Below are positions 1-9,474 of a stretch of 64,000 nucleotides of DNA, one piece after another; within the stretch, counting starts at the first letter, position 1; the number at the start of each line of letters is the position of its first letter. A program made the position numbers and the translations under genes. Source of the stretch: JALZVT01 sp039029135. GTDB lineage: Bacteria > Pseudomonadota > Gammaproteobacteria > Pseudomonadales > Azotimanducaceae. A model generated the notes under the pieces. It searched no databases. It saw only the letters and a list, made by a program, of their open reading frames with translations, and was not told the DNA's origin. The stretch is taken from positions 28,552 through 92,551 of the forward strand of contig JBCCGT010000022.1 in the NCBI GenBank assembly GCA_039029135.1, in the 5' to 3' direction.

Positions 1-1653
1 GCCGAGCTGCGAGAAGCCGATGCCGAAGCTGGACGCGCCCGTCGTATTGACCCCCAGATCGACGATCAGGTCGTTCGGTGCGGTGATGTCGCCCGTGTTG
101 TTGACGAAGATGTCCTGCAGCTCGGTCAGGGTTTCCTGGCTACCGCCGACGCGCAGCGCGTTGTCGCCGCCGTCCGAACGATCGATGCCGCCACCACCCC
201 AGCGAATCCCAAGCTCTTCGGAGAAGTTGGAGTTCGCCGTAACGATCCGCGCCTCGATTAGCACCTGCCTGACCGGGATGTCGAGCTGATTAATGATGCG
301 GCGGAAGTTATCCAGATTCTCCGCGGTATCCGTGAGAATGATCGAGTTGGTACGCTCATCGACAATCGCGCTGCCCCTGTCGGAGAGCACGCTGGAGTTG
401 CCTTCGCCTGCCTCGAACAGCCCAAACAGCTCGCTCGCGCTGGCGTAGCGGATCTGCAGGTGCTCCGTGCGCAGGGGCGCAAGCTCGGAAATCTGCTTCT
501 GATTCTCCAGTTCGAGCTTCTCACGCGCCGCGATCTCGGCTGCGGGTGCGACCAGCAAGACGTTACCAACCTGACGCTTGTCGAGGCCCTTCGTCTTCAG
601 AATCAGCTCGAGCGCCTGGTCCCAGGGTACGTTCTTCAGTCGCAGCGTGATGCGCCCGCTGACCGTATCGCTCGCCACCAGGTTGAGATCGGTGAAGTCG
701 GCGATCAGCTGCAGCACCGAGCGAACCTCGATGTCCTGAAAGTTAAGAGACAATTTCTCGCCTGTGAAACGGAAGGCTTCCGCGCGTTCGGCGATCTGTT
801 CCTGCGTTAGCGGCTGAACGTTGACCGTCATGACCTGATCGGCCTGGTAAGCGAGATAGTCGTACTCGCCCTCTGCGCTGATAACGAACACCGTATGGGC
901 GCCTTCTTGCAGCGCGTCGATCTGCACGACCGGGGTTGCAAAGTCGCGCACGTCCAGGCGCCGACGCAGATCCGCCGGCAGCCGCGTATTGCGTACCTCG
1001 ACGCGTACACGATTGCCCTGCCGCGTCACATCGACGGGCGCGCGGGGATCGGACAGCGTCAGCAGCACCTGGCCGCCGCCCTGTTCGCCGCGGCGGAAGT
1101 CGACGTCAGTTATTCGCGACTCGACCTCATCCAGATAGCCGCTGCCTGACGACGTATAGCTCGCAACTTCCGTGCTGCTGCTGCTGTCGGGCTCCGGATC
1201 GGCGGCCGCAACCGCCGTTGCCGGCGCGGCGGCGACATCGGAGCGACGGTCGGTGCCAACGATCAGCACCATCTCATCGCCCACGACCGCGGTCTCGTAG
1301 GCGACCAGCGTAGTCAGGTTGACGATCGCGCGCGTGCGGTCACCGGCGCTGATGATCGACACCTTGCGCGCGTTGCCGGTGCCCAGGGAATGGTGCTTCT
1401 CGCTCATGGCTGAGGTCACGCCGGGCATGTCCAGCACGATGCGGGCGGGTTGCTCAATCGTGTAGCCCGACGGTTCCGGCGGCGGGCGATCGAAGCTCAT
1501 CCTGATTTCGGTGCGATCGCCGGGCAGCGAGGCGAATTCGATGTCTTGCAGCGTCACGGCGCCCGCGGGGGAACCCAATAACAGCAGCAGTGCACACGCG
1601 GCCAGCCTTTGCGCGCCTGTGACCATCCGGTCGAGTTTCAGCACTTTGATCAT
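1..1653 (-). CDS. pilQ: PilQ, type IV pilus secretin (partial, C-terminus off window)
   Basis: Outer-membrane secretin through which the type IV pilus leaves the cell. The reading frame starts at an ATG (1653-1651) overlapping the pilP stop in an ATGA, so the two are translationally coupled. About 551 residues are visible: an N-terminal signal peptide (hydrophobic LAACALLLLLG near residue 20), an AMIN-type beta-domain region, a Ser-rich linker (SSSSTEV), a second AMIN-like region, then the STN/N0 domain (FRFTGEKLSLNFQDIEV) and an N1-type domain. It is cut just after the start of the secretin module (VLIEARIV). Last gene of pilMNOPQ in the visible part. The missing C-terminus should contain the secretin barrel. 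Confidence 0.95.
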   Translation of the reverse strand, partial: MIKVLKLDRMVTGAQRLAACALLLLLGSPAGAVTLQDIEFASLPGDRTEIRMSFDRPPPEPSGYTIEQPARIVLDMPGVTSAMSEKHHSLGTGNARKVSIISAGDRTRAIVNLTTLVAYETAVVGDEMVLIVGTDRRSDVAAAPATAVAAADPEPDSSSSTEVASYTSSGSGYLDEVESRITDVDFRRGEQGGGQVLLTLSDPRAPVDVTRQGNRVRVEVRNTRLPADLRRRLDVRDFATPVVQIDALQEGAHTVFVISAEGEYDYLAYQADQVMTVNVQPLTQEQIAERAEAFRFTGEKLSLNFQDIEVRSVLQLIADFTDLNLVASDTVSGRITLRLKNVPWDQALELILKTKGLDKRQVGNVLLVAPAAEIAAREKLELENQKQISELAPLRTEHLQIRYASASELFGLFEAGEGNSSVLSDRGSAIVDERTNSIILTDTAENLDNFRRIINQLDIPVRQVLIEARIVTANSNFSEELGIRWGGGGIDRSDGGDNALRVGGSQETLTELQDIFVNNTGDITAPNDLIVDLGVNTTGASSFGIGFSQLG

Positions 1654-2177
1654 CCTCGTTCTCCGCCCATGGTGACCAAGCGCTGTCGCTCGACCCAACC
1701 ACCTGCACCGTCTGCAATTATTTCCAGTAACTCGATCGAAGTGTCGTCGATCCGAATAATGCGACCATGGTCCGTACCCATGTAGTCGCCGGAGCGCACT
1801 CGCGTCACGACCGCCTCGACATCGCGGATTAGTCCGTAGAGTTGTCCGCTCTGCTCGAGCGTGCCAACCATGGCGAGCTGCCCGATATTGAATTGCTCGA
1901 GATACTGCTTCGAGCGCGCCTCGTCCGGTCGCACCTTACGGCCACTCGGCGGGGGCTTGCGCGTCGCAATCACAACCGGCGGTTCGAAGGGACTGCGCAG
2001 ATTGACGGCCTGATAGTTAAACGGCGCAACCTGCTCGAACGGCGGCAGCGGATCAATCCGACCTTTTCCTTCGTTCTCGACCTTGTCGTAAAAGGCTTCG
2101 AGATCGGCCTCTTTCTGATTGCTTGAACAACCGGCGAGAGCCAGCAGCAACAGCACAACTGACGTACGCACGATCAT
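1650..2177 (-). CDS. pilP: PilP, type IV pilus inner-membrane lipoprotein
   Basis: 175-residue lipoprotein of the pilus alignment complex. It links the inner-membrane PilN/PilO dimer to the periplasmic N0 domain of PilQ. Seen directly: a short signal sequence with lipobox LAGC (acylated Cys17), then a Pro-rich linker and the compact beta domain typical of PilP, with the LRSPFEPP segment near residue 60. It overlaps pilO upstream (2174-2177) and pilQ downstream by four bases each. Length and order fit the family exactly. Confidence 0.95.
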   Translation of the reverse strand: MIVRTSVVLLLLALAGCSSNQKEADLEAFYDKVENEGKGRIDPLPPFEQVAPFNYQAVNLRSPFEPPVVIATRKPPPSGRKVRPDEARSKQYLEQFNIGQLAMVGTLEQSGQLYGLIRDVEAVVTRVRSGDYMGTDHGRIIRIDDTSIELLEIIADGAGGWVERQRLVTMGGERG

Positions 2178-2788
2178 CCGTCCTCCTGATCGAGATAGCG
2201 GTAGGTCTTCGCCGTGATCGACATGCGCAGCAGAGTCGGTCCCGTCGTCGGCGCGATCTCGAAGTCATGCAACGTCACGATGCGCGACAGATCGGCCACG
2301 CTGCTCACGAACGAGCCGAGCATGTGATAGTCGCCCAGCACCGTGATATCGATCGGCAGTTCAACGTAAAACTCGGAGCGCCGTTCGGGCTCGAGCTTGA
2401 TGCTCTCGATCGTGAGCGCGTTGTCGAGGGCAGCCCGGGTGATGTCTTCCAGTAGGCCGGGGACCTCGGTATCCGAAGGCAGCTGCCGCAGCAGCGTGCC
2501 AAAGGTGGCCTCCATCTCTTTCTTTTGCCGTCGATAGGCATCGAGATTTGCGGCCTTGAAGTGCTTGCGCTGATAGTCTTCGCGCAGCTGGGCGTGCTCG
2601 CGCTCTTTCTGTTCGATCATGTCGCGCTTGTCGGAGAGATAGAGCTGGTAACCCAGCAGCAGCACGATGAACAGCACCAGCGCCATGATGATGCCCTTGA
2701 CCGGGCTCGGCCAGGAGCCCATGTTGTTGACATCGAGATCGTTGACATCGAAGTTGCGTAGCTGTTCGAGGGAGTCCTGTAGCGCCAT
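2174..2788 (-). CDS. pilO: PilO, type IV pilus alignment subcomplex protein
   Basis: 204-residue bitopic inner-membrane protein that dimerises with PilN and supports the PilM-PilN-PilO-PilP alignment complex. A short cytoplasmic N-terminus is followed by one transmembrane segment (about residues 32-50, hydrophobic ALVLFIVLLLGY), a coiled-coil rich in charged residues (KREHAQLREDYQRK region) and a C-terminal ferredoxin-like domain. The stop is within 4 bp of pilP and the start 1 bp from pilN's stop, so it is internal to an operon. Confidence 0.95.
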   Translation of the reverse strand: MALQDSLEQLRNFDVNDLDVNNMGSWPSPVKGIIMALVLFIVLLLGYQLYLSDKRDMIEQKEREHAQLREDYQRKHFKAANLDAYRRQKKEMEATFGTLLRQLPSDTEVPGLLEDITRAALDNALTIESIKLEPERRSEFYVELPIDITVLGDYHMLGSFVSSVADLSRIVTLHDFEIAPTTGPTLLRMSITAKTYRYLDQEDG

Positions 2789-2789
2789 G

Positions 2790-3362
2790 CTAGCTGCCCT
2801 CCTTTGTGCCCTTTGGGCTCGACTGCACGAACGTCAGCTCAAAGTTGCTGGCCTGATCGCCATAGTCTCCGTTGCCCGGATCTTCCTGGATGCTCCTCAG
2901 GTTGGGGCTCGCGAACCAGTCGGACTTATCGAGGTTGCGCATCAGGCTCGAGATGCGGTTGTTCGACTCGGCGACGCCGCTGACAGAGAGCTGCGTGGCC
3001 TGCATCTTCAGGCTGTTGAAGTGCACACCGCGAGACAGCGTCCGCGCCAGCTCGTCGAAGACGCGCACGATCACAGGGCGGTTACCCTGCAGCTCCTGAA
3101 TCACGCGCATGCGCGAGAGTAGCTCTTCGCGTTCACGCTCGAGTGTCGCGATCTCTTTGATCTTGCCGTCGAGGGTGGCGATGTCGGTCTGCAGCCGCGA
3201 ATTCAGCGCGATCTGTTCGTCGACCTCACCCTGAAAGAACGTGCCCGCAAGAAAGATTGCCGCGACGCCGGTCAGCAGCACAGCCGCGAGCGAAGCGACG
3301 AACGTCTTCTGTTTTCGCTCGCGCTCCCACTGACGCCAGGGTAGTAGGTTGATTCTGGCCAT
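2790..3362 (-). CDS. pilN: PilN, type IV pilus alignment subcomplex protein
   Basis: 190-residue inner-membrane protein. Its N-terminal INLLPWR motif (residues 4-10) is the peptide that docks into cytoplasmic PilM in this family. A transmembrane helix follows at about residues 22-44, then a periplasmic coiled-coil (heptads with LEREREELLSRM) and a ferredoxin-like domain that pairs with PilO. The start codon abuts the pilM stop. Nothing unusual relative to family members. Confidence 0.95.
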   Translation of the reverse strand: MARINLLPWRQWERERKQKTFVASLAAVLLTGVAAIFLAGTFFQGEVDEQIALNSRLQTDIATLDGKIKEIATLEREREELLSRMRVIQELQGNRPVIVRVFDELARTLSRGVHFNSLKMQATQLSVSGVAESNNRISSLMRNLDKSDWFASPNLRSIQEDPGNGDYGDQASNFELTFVQSSPKGTKEGS

Positions 3363-4426
3363 CAGTCGAAACTCCTCATCGCCAGCCCGCAGCTGATCAT
3401 CATCGCGGGCGCGTCATTCGCGAGAGCGTTCGCATCCACCCGACCCGAGAGCGCCATATCCAGGAAAGGATTGGCGATGACGGTTGGCGTGCCGAGCTTG
3501 TTCTCGATCATGTCCGCGAGCCCGTCGATCGACGCGGTGCCGCCGGCCAGGACGATGTAGTCCACGTCGTCGTACTGGCTGGAAGAGAAGAAGAACTGCA
3601 GCGAGCGTGTGACCTGCTGCAGCACGGCCTCCTTGAATGGCTGCAGGACTTCGTTCTCGTATTCTTCGGGCAGGCCGCCGCGCTTCTTCGCGAGCCCCGC
3701 CTCCTCGAACGACAGCCCGAAGCGCCGTTGTATCTCTTCCGTCAGTTGCTTGCCGCCGAAGAGCTGCTCACGGGTGTATATAGAACGGTCCTCTGCCAAG
3801 ACAGAGAGCGTCGTCATGGTCGCGCCGATGTCGATGATCGCAACGACGAGATCCTGCGGATTCGATCCGAGCTGCGGCTGCACCAGTTCGAAGGCTCGCT
3901 TCATCGCGTGCGCCTCGATATCGACGACCTGCGCCTTGACGCCGCCGAGCTCGAGCGCCGCTTCGCGCAGTTCCACGTTCTCGCGCCGGCACGCGGCCAG
4001 CAAGACTTCGACCTGGTCGTGGCTCTGCTCCGACATGCCGAGCACTTCGAAGTCGATCGAGACCTCGTCCAGCGGATAGGGAATGTACTGATCGGCCTCG
4101 ACGATGATCTGATTTTCCATGTCCTGATCAGACAGCGCCGCGTCCATCTCGATGGTCTTGGTGATCACCGCAGAACCCGCCACAGCGACCGCGCTCAGGC
4201 GGGCGCTGGCTTTGGTGCGCGACACCAGGCGCTTCACCGCCTCACCGACGCCCTCGACGTCGGAGATGTTTTTCTCGACGACGGCGTTGGGCGGCAGGGG
4301 TTCGACGCCGTAGGCTTCGACCCGATAGCGGTCCGCCGATTTCGACAACTCAAGCAACTTGACAGATGTCGAGCTGATATCCAATCCAAGCAATATGTTG
4401 GATTTGCTCTTGAACAAACCAAGCAA
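3362..4426 (-). CDS. pilM: PilM, actin-like type IV pilus assembly ATPase-fold protein
   Basis: First gene of the pilus operon: a 354-residue FtsA-like cytoplasmic protein that binds ATP and the PilN N-terminus. Actin-fold signatures are visible: phosphate-1 loop (LGLDISSTSVKLLEL, about residues 13-27), phosphate-2 loop (DIGATMTTLSV, about 199-209) and adenosine loop (VLAGGTASIDGL, about 293-304). It is transcribed away from ponA across a 384-bp divergent intergenic region, the usual arrangement in Gammaproteobacteria. Confidence 0.95.
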   Translation of the reverse strand: MLGLFKSKSNILLGLDISSTSVKLLELSKSADRYRVEAYGVEPLPPNAVVEKNISDVEGVGEAVKRLVSRTKASARLSAVAVAGSAVITKTIEMDAALSDQDMENQIIVEADQYIPYPLDEVSIDFEVLGMSEQSHDQVEVLLAACRRENVELREAALELGGVKAQVVDIEAHAMKRAFELVQPQLGSNPQDLVVAIIDIGATMTTLSVLAEDRSIYTREQLFGGKQLTEEIQRRFGLSFEEAGLAKKRGGLPEEYENEVLQPFKEAVLQQVTRSLQFFFSSSQYDDVDYIVLAGGTASIDGLADMIENKLGTPTVIANPFLDMALSGRVDANALANDAPAMMISCGLAMRSFD

Positions 4427-4810
4427 CGGTCAATTCCTTATCGTCTTGGAAGAAGGAGTGGACGGCCCGCCGCTCGCGGCCGGGCGCGGACAGACGAAGA
4501 AGCAGAATTCGCTGCACAGTACGCTCCGGCGCGCGACCGTTGGCAGAGTCGCCGTCGCGCTGAAAACATACTGAGAGGTGAAAACTGCGTCTGGATTCCG
4601 CAACTTATGGCTTTTTTCAGCGACGCGACATTAAATACTAGCGTCCCGGGCAGGGCAACGCGTCGGAGGGAGACTCCGGTAAAACCGGGGTCTCTTCGGA
4701 AGAGAAACCCCACGCGCTGCCAATAAGCAGTTAAACTGCTTTCTGCAAAACCCATTTGAATGTCCATCTTCAAATCCCGTGAATTTGTCGATTGTCACTG
4801 CCGGCCCGTC
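4427..4810. other. Divergent pilM/ponA intergenic region with overlapping hairpins
   Basis: 384 bp between two divergent starts, so it must hold both promoters. Structures seen by eye: a 10-bp hairpin 4670-4694 (arms GAGACTCCGG and CCGGGGTCTC, loop TAAAA, one G-T wobble); an overlapping alternative hairpin 4687-4711 using the same GGGGTCTC (core TCTCTT-CGG-AAGAGA plus GGGG/CCCC with a two-base bulge); flanking complementary pieces CGCGT/ACGCG (4660-4664 and 4712-4716); and a near-perfect 15-bp palindrome 4726-4740 (AGCAGTT-A-AACTGCT). No U-tract follows, so these are not simple terminators. I could not match it to a known riboswitch. Confidence 0.45.
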
Positions 4811-7492
4811 ATGAACTCAGCAGTAGCACGTCCTTTCGTCCTCATTATCGGTCTTGCCGCAACCGCACTGTGTGCCGCAGTTCTCACTCTGGCTGCAATC
4901 TATCTCTATTTAAATCCGCAAATCCCAGACGCGGCGACCTATCGAAACGTCAAGCTGGAGACACCGCTGCGCGTGCTGTCGCGCGACGGCGTACTGCTCG
5001 CGGAATACGGCGAGCGCCGATTGATTCCCATCGATCGCGCCGCAATACCCGACCTGTTCGTGCGGGCCTTGGTCGACACCGAAGACAAACGCTTCTTTTC
5101 GCACGGCGGCGTCGATTTCATCTCCCTCGTTAACGACACACTCGACCTCGTCTTGAATCGCGAGATCGTCGGCGGCGCCAGCACCCTCACGATGCAGCTG
5201 GCCCGCAACGTCTCGTTTTCACTCGAGCAGACCTTCATTCGGAAGTTTAAAGAAATGCTGCTCGCAATGAAGATCGAGCGCCAGCTCAGCAAGGATGAAA
5301 TTCTCGCGCTGTACATCAATATAGTGCCATTCGGTAAGCGAGCCTACGGCGCCGAGGCCGCGGCACAAACCTACTACGGCAAGTCTCTGAACGAACTGTC
5401 GCTTGCGCAGCTCGCCATGCTCGCAGGTGTGCCCCAGGCCCCGTCAACCAGCAATCCGATCAACGGTCCCGCGCTTGCGCTGAGACGTCGCAATCTGGTT
5501 CTGTCGCGCATGCTCGCCCAGGGGTCGATCACCGAGTCCGAATACAACCAGGCGGTGGACCAGCCCATCACGGCGAAGCTGTATCGGCAGGCCGCGGCGA
5601 CGGCCGCACCCTACCCGGCCGAGATCGTGCGGCGCGAGCTGTTCGATCAGTTCGATGATCTGTACACCGGCGGCTATCAGGTAACGACGACGCTGGACTC
5701 CGCGCTGCAGCGCCGGGCGATCGACGCGCTACGTCGCGGCCTGCACGGCTACGATGAACGCCACGGCTACCGCGGCCGGGCCGGTTCGGTCGAGCTGACG
5801 CTGACGCCCGACACCGCGGCGTACTACGCCGGACTGCTACCGCAGGTGGATGAGTCGGCGGACAGTGCCACAGAAGAGGCTGTGGAAGCGGCGACGACAG
5901 AGGCATCAGCGGAGCCGGAAGCCGCGGCGCAGAATAACGATATCGCAGCACCGGACTCGGAAACGCTCGCGTCACTGGTCGACGTGCTCGATGACTATCC
6001 CAGGATCGGCGCAGCGCAGCCCGGCCTGATCCTCGCCACGAACGATCAAAACTTCACGGCCCTGCTCGACGACGGCAGCAGCGCGACGGTTGCCTGGGAC
6101 GGCATGAGCTGGGGCAGGCGATTCTTAAGCGTCGAGCGCCGCGGACCGTCGCCCAAACGCACCAGCGACTTGTTGCAGGTCGGCGACGTCGCGTATCTGC
6201 GCGGCGACGGGGATGGCTGGCGCCTCGCCCAGGAGCCAGACGTGCAGGGCGCGCTGGTATCGATCGAACCACGCACCGGCGCCATCCGCGCCCTGACTGG
6301 CGGTTACGACTTCGCTCGCAATCAGTACAACCACGCGACCCAGGCGAAGCGTCAGCCGGGTTCGGGCTTTAAGCCGTTCGTGTACTCGGCCGCGCTGGAC
6401 GCGGGCGTTACGCCGTCGAGCATCTTCATGGATGCACCGATCGTCCTGGACGACGAACTGCTGGAGACCCAGTACCGGCCCGACAACAACAACAAGCGCT
6501 ACAACGGCCCAACCCGACTGCGGGAGGCGCTGTATCGTTCTATTAATCTGGTCTCGATCCGGGTGCTGTTGGAGGTCGGGGCCGGGCGGGTGCTGCGCCA
6601 CGTCGATCGCTTCGGCTTCAACACCAGCCAGTTTCCGCGCAACACCCAGCTCGGCGTCGGGGGCGGCACGATGGGCGTATCGCCCCTGCAGATGGCGCGC
6701 GCCTACAGCGTATTCGCGAACGGCGGCTACCTGGTCGAGCCCTACCTGATTGATCGCGTCGAGAAGGACGGCGAGGTGTTGTTCACCTCGAGCCCAACGC
6801 TGGTCTGCGAAGACTGCGAGCGCGAGCCGTCGTACGCGGCGAACGATGCGGACGGCGCCGCGGCTGACATGGCAGCCGGCGATCCCGCTCGCAATCTGAA
6901 CGCGACAGCACAGCAGCCGACGGGTGCGGACGACCCGACGTCAGCCGAGGACGCGAACGCGGCTGCGCCCCCGGCGCCCATGTACGCCGATCGCGTGCTG
7001 GACTCCGACAACGCGTTCGTCATGCACACCATGCTGCAGGACGTGATTCGCCGCGGCACCGGACGGCGCGCCCTGCAGCTCGAGCGCTCGGATCTGGCCG
7101 GCAAGACCGGGACGACGAACGAAGCCGCGGACACCTGGTTCAACGGCTATCAGGACTCGCTCGTCACCACCGTGTGGGTGGGCTTCAGCGACTATCGACC
7201 GCTCGGCCCGCGGGAGTTCGGCGCCACGACGCCGCTACCGATTTGGATCGACTACATGCAGGCCGCGCTGCGCGAGGCGCCAAGCAGCGCGCGCGAGCAG
7301 CCGGAGACGGTGATCAGCCTCAAGATCGATCCCGAGACCGGGCGCATGGCGCAGCCGGGCGATCGCGCGGCGATCTTCGAGTACTTCCTGGACGCCCACC
7401 GCCCCGAGCCGCCGGAGTTCAGCGCGCCGCTGGACTTTGAGCTGGATGAGGCCGGGGGCAGCGAAGAGATCGACACGACTGATCTCTTCTAG
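4811..7492 (+). CDS. ponA: Penicillin-binding protein 1A (bifunctional transglycosylase/transpeptidase)
   Basis: 893-residue class A PBP that polymerises and cross-links peptidoglycan in the periplasm. I chose the ATG at 4811 because the cytoplasmic tail then leads directly into the single transmembrane helix (residues 8-34); an ATG 51 bp upstream would add a short unconserved extension. The glycosyltransferase domain carries EDKRFFSHGG with catalytic Glu91 and later QLARN and AAAQTYYGK. The transpeptidase has S518-G-F-K521, a YRSINLVS SxN-type motif and K765-T-G-T. An Ala/Glu-rich insert lies in the OB region (about residues 355-385), and a second, about 45 residues of Ala/Asp/Pro-rich sequence, sits between the SxN and KTG motifs just after a CEDC pair. 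Confidence 0.95.
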   Translation: MNSAVARPFVLIIGLAATALCAAVLTLAAIYLYLNPQIPDAATYRNVKLETPLRVLSRDGVLLAEYGERRLIPIDRAAIPDLFVRALVDTEDKRFFSHGGVDFISLVNDTLDLVLNREIVGGASTLTMQLARNVSFSLEQTFIRKFKEMLLAMKIERQLSKDEILALYINIVPFGKRAYGAEAAAQTYYGKSLNELSLAQLAMLAGVPQAPSTSNPINGPALALRRRNLVLSRMLAQGSITESEYNQAVDQPITAKLYRQAAATAAPYPAEIVRRELFDQFDDLYTGGYQVTTTLDSALQRRAIDALRRGLHGYDERHGYRGRAGSVELTLTPDTAAYYAGLLPQVDESADSATEEAVEAATTEASAEPEAAAQNNDIAAPDSETLASLVDVLDDYPRIGAAQPGLILATNDQNFTALLDDGSSATVAWDGMSWGRRFLSVERRGPSPKRTSDLLQVGDVAYLRGDGDGWRLAQEPDVQGALVSIEPRTGAIRALTGGYDFARNQYNHATQAKRQPGSGFKPFVYSAALDAGVTPSSIFMDAPIVLDDELLETQYRPDNNNKRYNGPTRLREALYRSINLVSIRVLLEVGAGRVLRHVDRFGFNTSQFPRNTQLGVGGGTMGVSPLQMARAYSVFANGGYLVEPYLIDRVEKDGEVLFTSSPTLVCEDCEREPSYAANDADGAAADMAAGDPARNLNATAQQPTGADDPTSAEDANAAAPPAPMYADRVLDSDNAFVMHTMLQDVIRRGTGRRALQLERSDLAGKTGTTNEAADTWFNGYQDSLVTTVWVGFSDYRPLGPREFGATTPLPIWIDYMQAALREAPSSAREQPETVISLKIDPETGRMAQPGDRAAIFEYFLDAHRPEPPEFSAPLDFELDEAGGSEEIDTTDLF

Positions 7493-7573
7493 GGCGCTGA
7501 TACAGGGTGCAGGTTTGGCGCGCGGCAAAGCCTGCGTGCTGACTGACCGCTCGCACCGCGAACGCGACGCGCG

Positions 7574-8989
7574 CTACTGAATCACCTTGACGTAGTCGCC
7601 GGCGGTAGGCTCGCCGAACGGCTGGTCGCCGTTCAAGACGCGCAGCAGATCTTCGGCATTACGCTTCACCGACGACGTCGCAGCGAGCGATTTGTAGGTC
7701 ATGCCCGGTTCGGCGACGATGACGGAGATCGTGTTGCCCTTCGCCTCGGTCGCATCTTCCTTGGTCATCGTCCGAAACGACTCCAGCGTCGCCACGAACG
7801 CCTCGCGCAGCGCATCCGCGTCGCCGTCTGGGCCCGCTTCGCCTTTCAGCAGATAGTGATCGCCATCCTTCGAAATCACGGCGATCAGTTTCAGTTTGGC
7901 ATCGGTGCCGATGATTGGCTCTTCGCCCATGTAGGCGGCGTAGCCGTTCACTTCGCGAGCCTCACCGGCGGTAACGTCCGTGCGCTTGAGCGTGTCGCGC
8001 AGGTAGGCCTCCGGCGTCTTCGCGTCCTTGCCGCCGCCCTGCCGGGTGAGCTTCAGGCTCGCCTCGGTCGTGCCGCCTGCCGCCCGCGACATGATCTCCT
8101 GACCCGTGTTGATGAGATCCCAGTCTTCCGGAAAGGTCACCGCGACGCGCAGCACACCGTGAAAGTACTGGTTCTTTTTGATGACGCCGGCTGCGTCGGC
8201 CTCGCCGTACTTCAGCCCATCCATCAGATCCCAGAAGTCCCCTACCGGTTCTTCCAGTTCGTCGGGAAATAGATGCTGGTTCGCCAGCACGGCCTCGTGC
8301 AGGCGCTTGTCGTTCTTCGGGTGCGAGCGAAACACACCATGGTAGGTGCCGCCCGCGCCCTCGAACTGCTTCTGGTACATCTCGTGATCTTTCAGGACCT
8401 GAATGACGTCGATCATGGCCATCGGGTTGTAGCCCGCCATGGCCAGATATCGGCCGCCGTATTCATCGGCCTCCAGCTCGTGCTTGCGACCGAAGCCCGC
8501 CATGAGATCGGCGCCGGCAGCCTGGCCAACACCGGCGATCTGGCCCGTGCCCAGCAGCACGGCGCCGACGAAGCTGGCGACGTTGGTGACGCCGCGCATC
8601 GCGCGCCGCCGGGAGATGTGGCGGGCGATGTCGTGACCGATTTCGTGGCCAATCACGCCGGCGAGCTCTTCCTCGCTCTTCATATACGCGAGCAGGCCGC
8701 GGTTGACGAAGACATAGCCGTCGCCCGTGGCGCTGGCGTTGACGACCGGGCTGTCGACGATGACGAAGCGAAACGACTTCTTGATGTCCGCCGCGGCCAG
8801 CAGCCGCTGTCCGATCGATGTGACGTACGCGTTCCACTCGGGATCTTCGTAGATGCCGTTCTGGCGCTTGTACTCCCGATACAGCTTGTCGCCGTTGCCG
8901 GCATGGGCAAGCGGGGCCAGCAGCAGCGCGCACACCAGTCCGAAACAGGTGCTCAGACCAATCAGAACCCGGACGATTGTAGGACGCAT
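7574..8989 (-). CDS. Periplasmic M48-family zinc metalloprotease (BepA/LoiP-like)
   Basis: 471 residues when started at the ATG at 8989, which places a clean signal peptide (hydrophobic residues 8-27, cleavage near AHA-GNG) at the N-terminus; an ATG 17 codons upstream is possible. The M48 zinc site is H115-E-I-G-H119, with the third ligand in the HELEADEYGG segment. The C-terminal half (about residues 260-470) lacks obvious TPRs and ends in a region resembling the TYxSLA tails of some secreted M48 proteases. Family role: quality control of outer-membrane assembly. Substrate unknown here. Convergent with ponA. Confidence 0.85.
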   Translation of the reverse strand: MRPTIVRVLIGLSTCFGLVCALLLAPLAHAGNGDKLYREYKRQNGIYEDPEWNAYVTSIGQRLLAAADIKKSFRFVIVDSPVVNASATGDGYVFVNRGLLAYMKSEEELAGVIGHEIGHDIARHISRRRAMRGVTNVASFVGAVLLGTGQIAGVGQAAGADLMAGFGRKHELEADEYGGRYLAMAGYNPMAMIDVIQVLKDHEMYQKQFEGAGGTYHGVFRSHPKNDKRLHEAVLANQHLFPDELEEPVGDFWDLMDGLKYGEADAAGVIKKNQYFHGVLRVAVTFPEDWDLINTGQEIMSRAAGGTTEASLKLTRQGGGKDAKTPEAYLRDTLKRTDVTAGEAREVNGYAAYMGEEPIIGTDAKLKLIAVISKDGDHYLLKGEAGPDGDADALREAFVATLESFRTMTKEDATEAKGNTISVIVAEPGMTYKSLAATSSVKRNAEDLLRVLNGDQPFGEPTAGDYVKVIQ

Positions 8990-9228
8990 TCGCTGACTCC
9001 GTATTCCCAACGCCAACCGCCGCCGCGCAGAGCGCCGCAACGAGGCGCGGCAGCGGATAGTCTAAGGGTTAGAACGCAGAAAGCTCGGAAGGTTTAGTGA
9101 GGCGTGCCCAGTCGGGTGTCTATTTAGGTGACTGGTCAGGTGTCTCTTCAGCTAAAGAATAGGGCTGCTCAGCGAGGCACGCCAACGAGCAGGGTGCACC
9201 ATCACCATCGGTGACAAGAGGGAACAAC

Positions 9229-9474
9229 CTACTCCGCGGCGTCCTCGGCGGGCTTAGCCGCGCCGCCGACAGAACGATTGCCGAACCGGCGGCGGAACCG
9301 CTCAACCCGACCACCTGAATCCAGAATCTTCTGCTTGCCCGTGTAAAACGGGTGGCAGTCAGAGCAGACGTCGAGGTGGATGTCTTCGCACAGCGTCGAA
9401 TAAGTCTCCATCACGGTGCCACAGCTACAGGTGGCCTTAACGGGCGCGTATTCGGGGTGAATCTCGGCTTTCAT
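9229..9474 (-). CDS. rpmE: 50S ribosomal protein L31 (zinc-binding form)
   Basis: 81-residue L31 starting with MKAEIHPEY, as expected for the family; frames upstream of this ATG are unconserved. The zinc-binding cysteines are present (CSC near residue 16 and CSDC near 37), so this is the Zn-containing C+ type rather than the zinc-free paralogue made under Zur control. The core motif HPFYTGKQK is intact. The C-terminal tail (SVGGAAKPAEDAAE) is longer than in E. coli. Divergent from priA, a common arrangement. Confidence 0.95.
   Translation of the reverse strand: MKAEIHPEYAPVKATCSCGTVMETYSTLCEDIHLDVCSDCHPFYTGKQKILDSGGRVERFRRRFGNRSVGGAAKPAEDAAE

Noticed and set aside
4655..4720. c-di-GMP (GEMM) riboswitch next to pilus genes
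   Set aside because: The conserved GEMM core and tetraloop-receptor sequences are not present; only generic hairpins are seen.
3728..4726. Long plus-strand open frame antisense to pilM
   Set aside because: Its translation is Arg/Leu/Asp-rich without motifs and mirrors pilM codons; such shadows are expected in high-G+C DNA.
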